A stretch of 64,000 bases of DNA from Deltaproteobacteria bacterium (GTDB lineage: Bacteria > Desulfobacterota > WTBG01 > CAIYCZ01 > CAIRTM01), in the NCBI GenBank assembly GCA_024276465.1, contig JAJRXD010000025.1, positions 1-64,000 of the forward strand, read 5' to 3'. The notes under the pieces are model-generated. The model saw only the letters and a list, made by a program, of their open reading frames with translations, had not been told where the DNA came from and searched no databases. Positions 63,576-64,000 of this stretch are shown here, piece after piece (within the stretch, counting starts at the first letter, position 1; the number at the start of each line of letters is the position of its first letter). The translations under genes and the position numbers were made by a program.

Positions 63576-64000
63576 TTGACCTCAAAGTTAAGATTAGCTG
63601 TACGTATTGTTTCATCTGCTTTCGGGGAAGCGGTCTTTTCTTTGAATGTTGCGGAAATAACCTGGAAACCGCCATGTTTTATGCGGATATTAATCCTTCC
63701 GTCTTTGCCTGTTGTGCCCCTTGGGTTGCCGTCATATGTCACTATAACGCCTTTGAGGGGATGCTTCTGATAGGTGACAAGCAACCGGACTTTATCGTTT
63801 TTCTCTAATTCTGAAAGATTGTTAAGGGGAACTATCTCAAGAGAATCAGTGAGAGGTTTTTCCATGCTTTCATTCCACTCATTTATCAGTTTTACACTTT
63901 CAACAGAATACCAGCTGTAAACAGGCATTCTGGCCTCATCCCGGGGAATGTTTCTGGTGCCATAGGGTGTTTTTGTCCAGTAGCCTGTTGAAAAAACCGA
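63572..64000 (-). CDS. Partial DUF4198/NikK-like periplasmic protein
   Basis: The frame extends to the right edge without a start: upstream codons give SVFSTGYWTKTPYGTRN before MPVYSWYSVESVKL, so the N-terminus lies outside the window. The visible ~142 residues match the C-terminal half of DUF4198 proteins (WYSVESVKL, LEIVPLNNLSELEKND, VTYDGNPRGTTGKDG and a closing beta strand). These are NikK-type periplasmic nickel-handling proteins. Its stop overlaps the next start (ATGA). Confidence 0.8.
   Translation of the reverse strand, partial: SVFSTGYWTKTPYGTRNIPRDEARMPVYSWYSVESVKLINEWNESMEKPLTDSLEIVPLNNLSELEKNDKVRLLVTYQKHPLKGVIVTYDGNPRGTTGKDGRINIRIKHGGFQVISATFKEKTASPKADETIRTANLNFEVK

Noticed and set aside
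1-64000. CRISPR array or global TAA reassignment
   Set aside because: No regularly spaced direct repeats with unique spacers were seen; the many YD repeats are protein-coding. TAA ends most well-defined genes, which rules out a general sense meaning.

Overview
The window looks like chromosome of a strictly anaerobic Desulfobacterota (deltaproteobacterial, sulfate-reducer-like) organism. The assignment rests on a bacterial acetyl-CoA (Wood-Ljungdahl) cluster joined to a 16-haem Hmc-type cytochrome complex, a rubredoxin/flavodiiron oxygen-defence set, and sensor kinases and repeat families typical of that group. No dsr/apr genes are in view, so sulfate reduction itself is not shown.

Layout. 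(1) 1-3.6 kb is accessory: a partial secreted protein, an apparent orphan small RNA, yheU, a truncated REP-type (Y1) transposase and a DUF4143 AAA ATPase. (2) 3.7-7.5 kb (minus) holds a PAS histidine kinase, a sigma-54 response regulator and a TlpA-like lipoprotein, divergent from the next block. (3) 8.0-29.0 kb (plus) is one long co-directional array: fhs, acsV (with an in-frame TAA), cooC, folD, acsD, acsA, acsB, acsC, acsE, a NarI-like cytochrome b, an HdrC-like Fe-S protein, metV, metF, hmcA (16 CXXCH), hmcB, hmcC. It supplies the whole tetrahydrofolate methyl branch except formate dehydrogenase, the CODH/ACS machinery with its activators, and a transmembrane electron conduit physically interleaved with methylene-THF reductase. 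(4) 29-35.5 kb holds an MFS transporter, a SAM methyltransferase, a TauE/SafE permease, and an iron-sulfur flavoprotein, cupin, rubredoxin and flavodiiron protein set, then a gamma carbonic anhydrase. (5) 36-45.5 kb (minus) is housekeeping: hflX (in-frame TAA), an EamA transporter, an ABC-F ATPase, a heptosyltransferase, a prenyl synthase, a DUF4388 protein and a PAS-LuxR regulator. (6) 46.3-48.5 kb is a 2.1-kb islet bounded by tRNA-Leu and a 57-bp copy of its 3' part, with no integrase. (7) 48.8-55.2 kb holds a giant RHS/YD protein with a damaged N-terminus, a dockerin-like secreted protein, and a toxin-antitoxin pair between perfect inverted repeats. (8) 55.2-64 kb holds pyrE, a multi-cluster ferredoxin, a dedA gene with an in-frame TAA, tRNA-Gln, gatC-gatA, and a Nik/Cbi nickel/cobalt transport operon carrying an outer-membrane-barrel-like gene.

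How it fits together. Formate is activated by Fhs, processed by FolD and MetF(V), and its methyl group moved by AcsE to the corrinoid protein AcsCD. CODH/ACS (AcsA/AcsB) then makes or splits acetyl-CoA. CooC and AcsV keep the Ni and corrinoid centres active, and the Nik-type importer at 60-64 kb could supply Ni or Co. The Hmc-like subunits around metVF suggest that the methylene-THF reductase step is wired to the membrane and periplasmic cytochrome pool.

The two observations most worth pursuing are this MetVF-Hmc arrangement and the repeated occurrence of in-frame TAA codons inside conserved genes (acsV, hflX, dedA).
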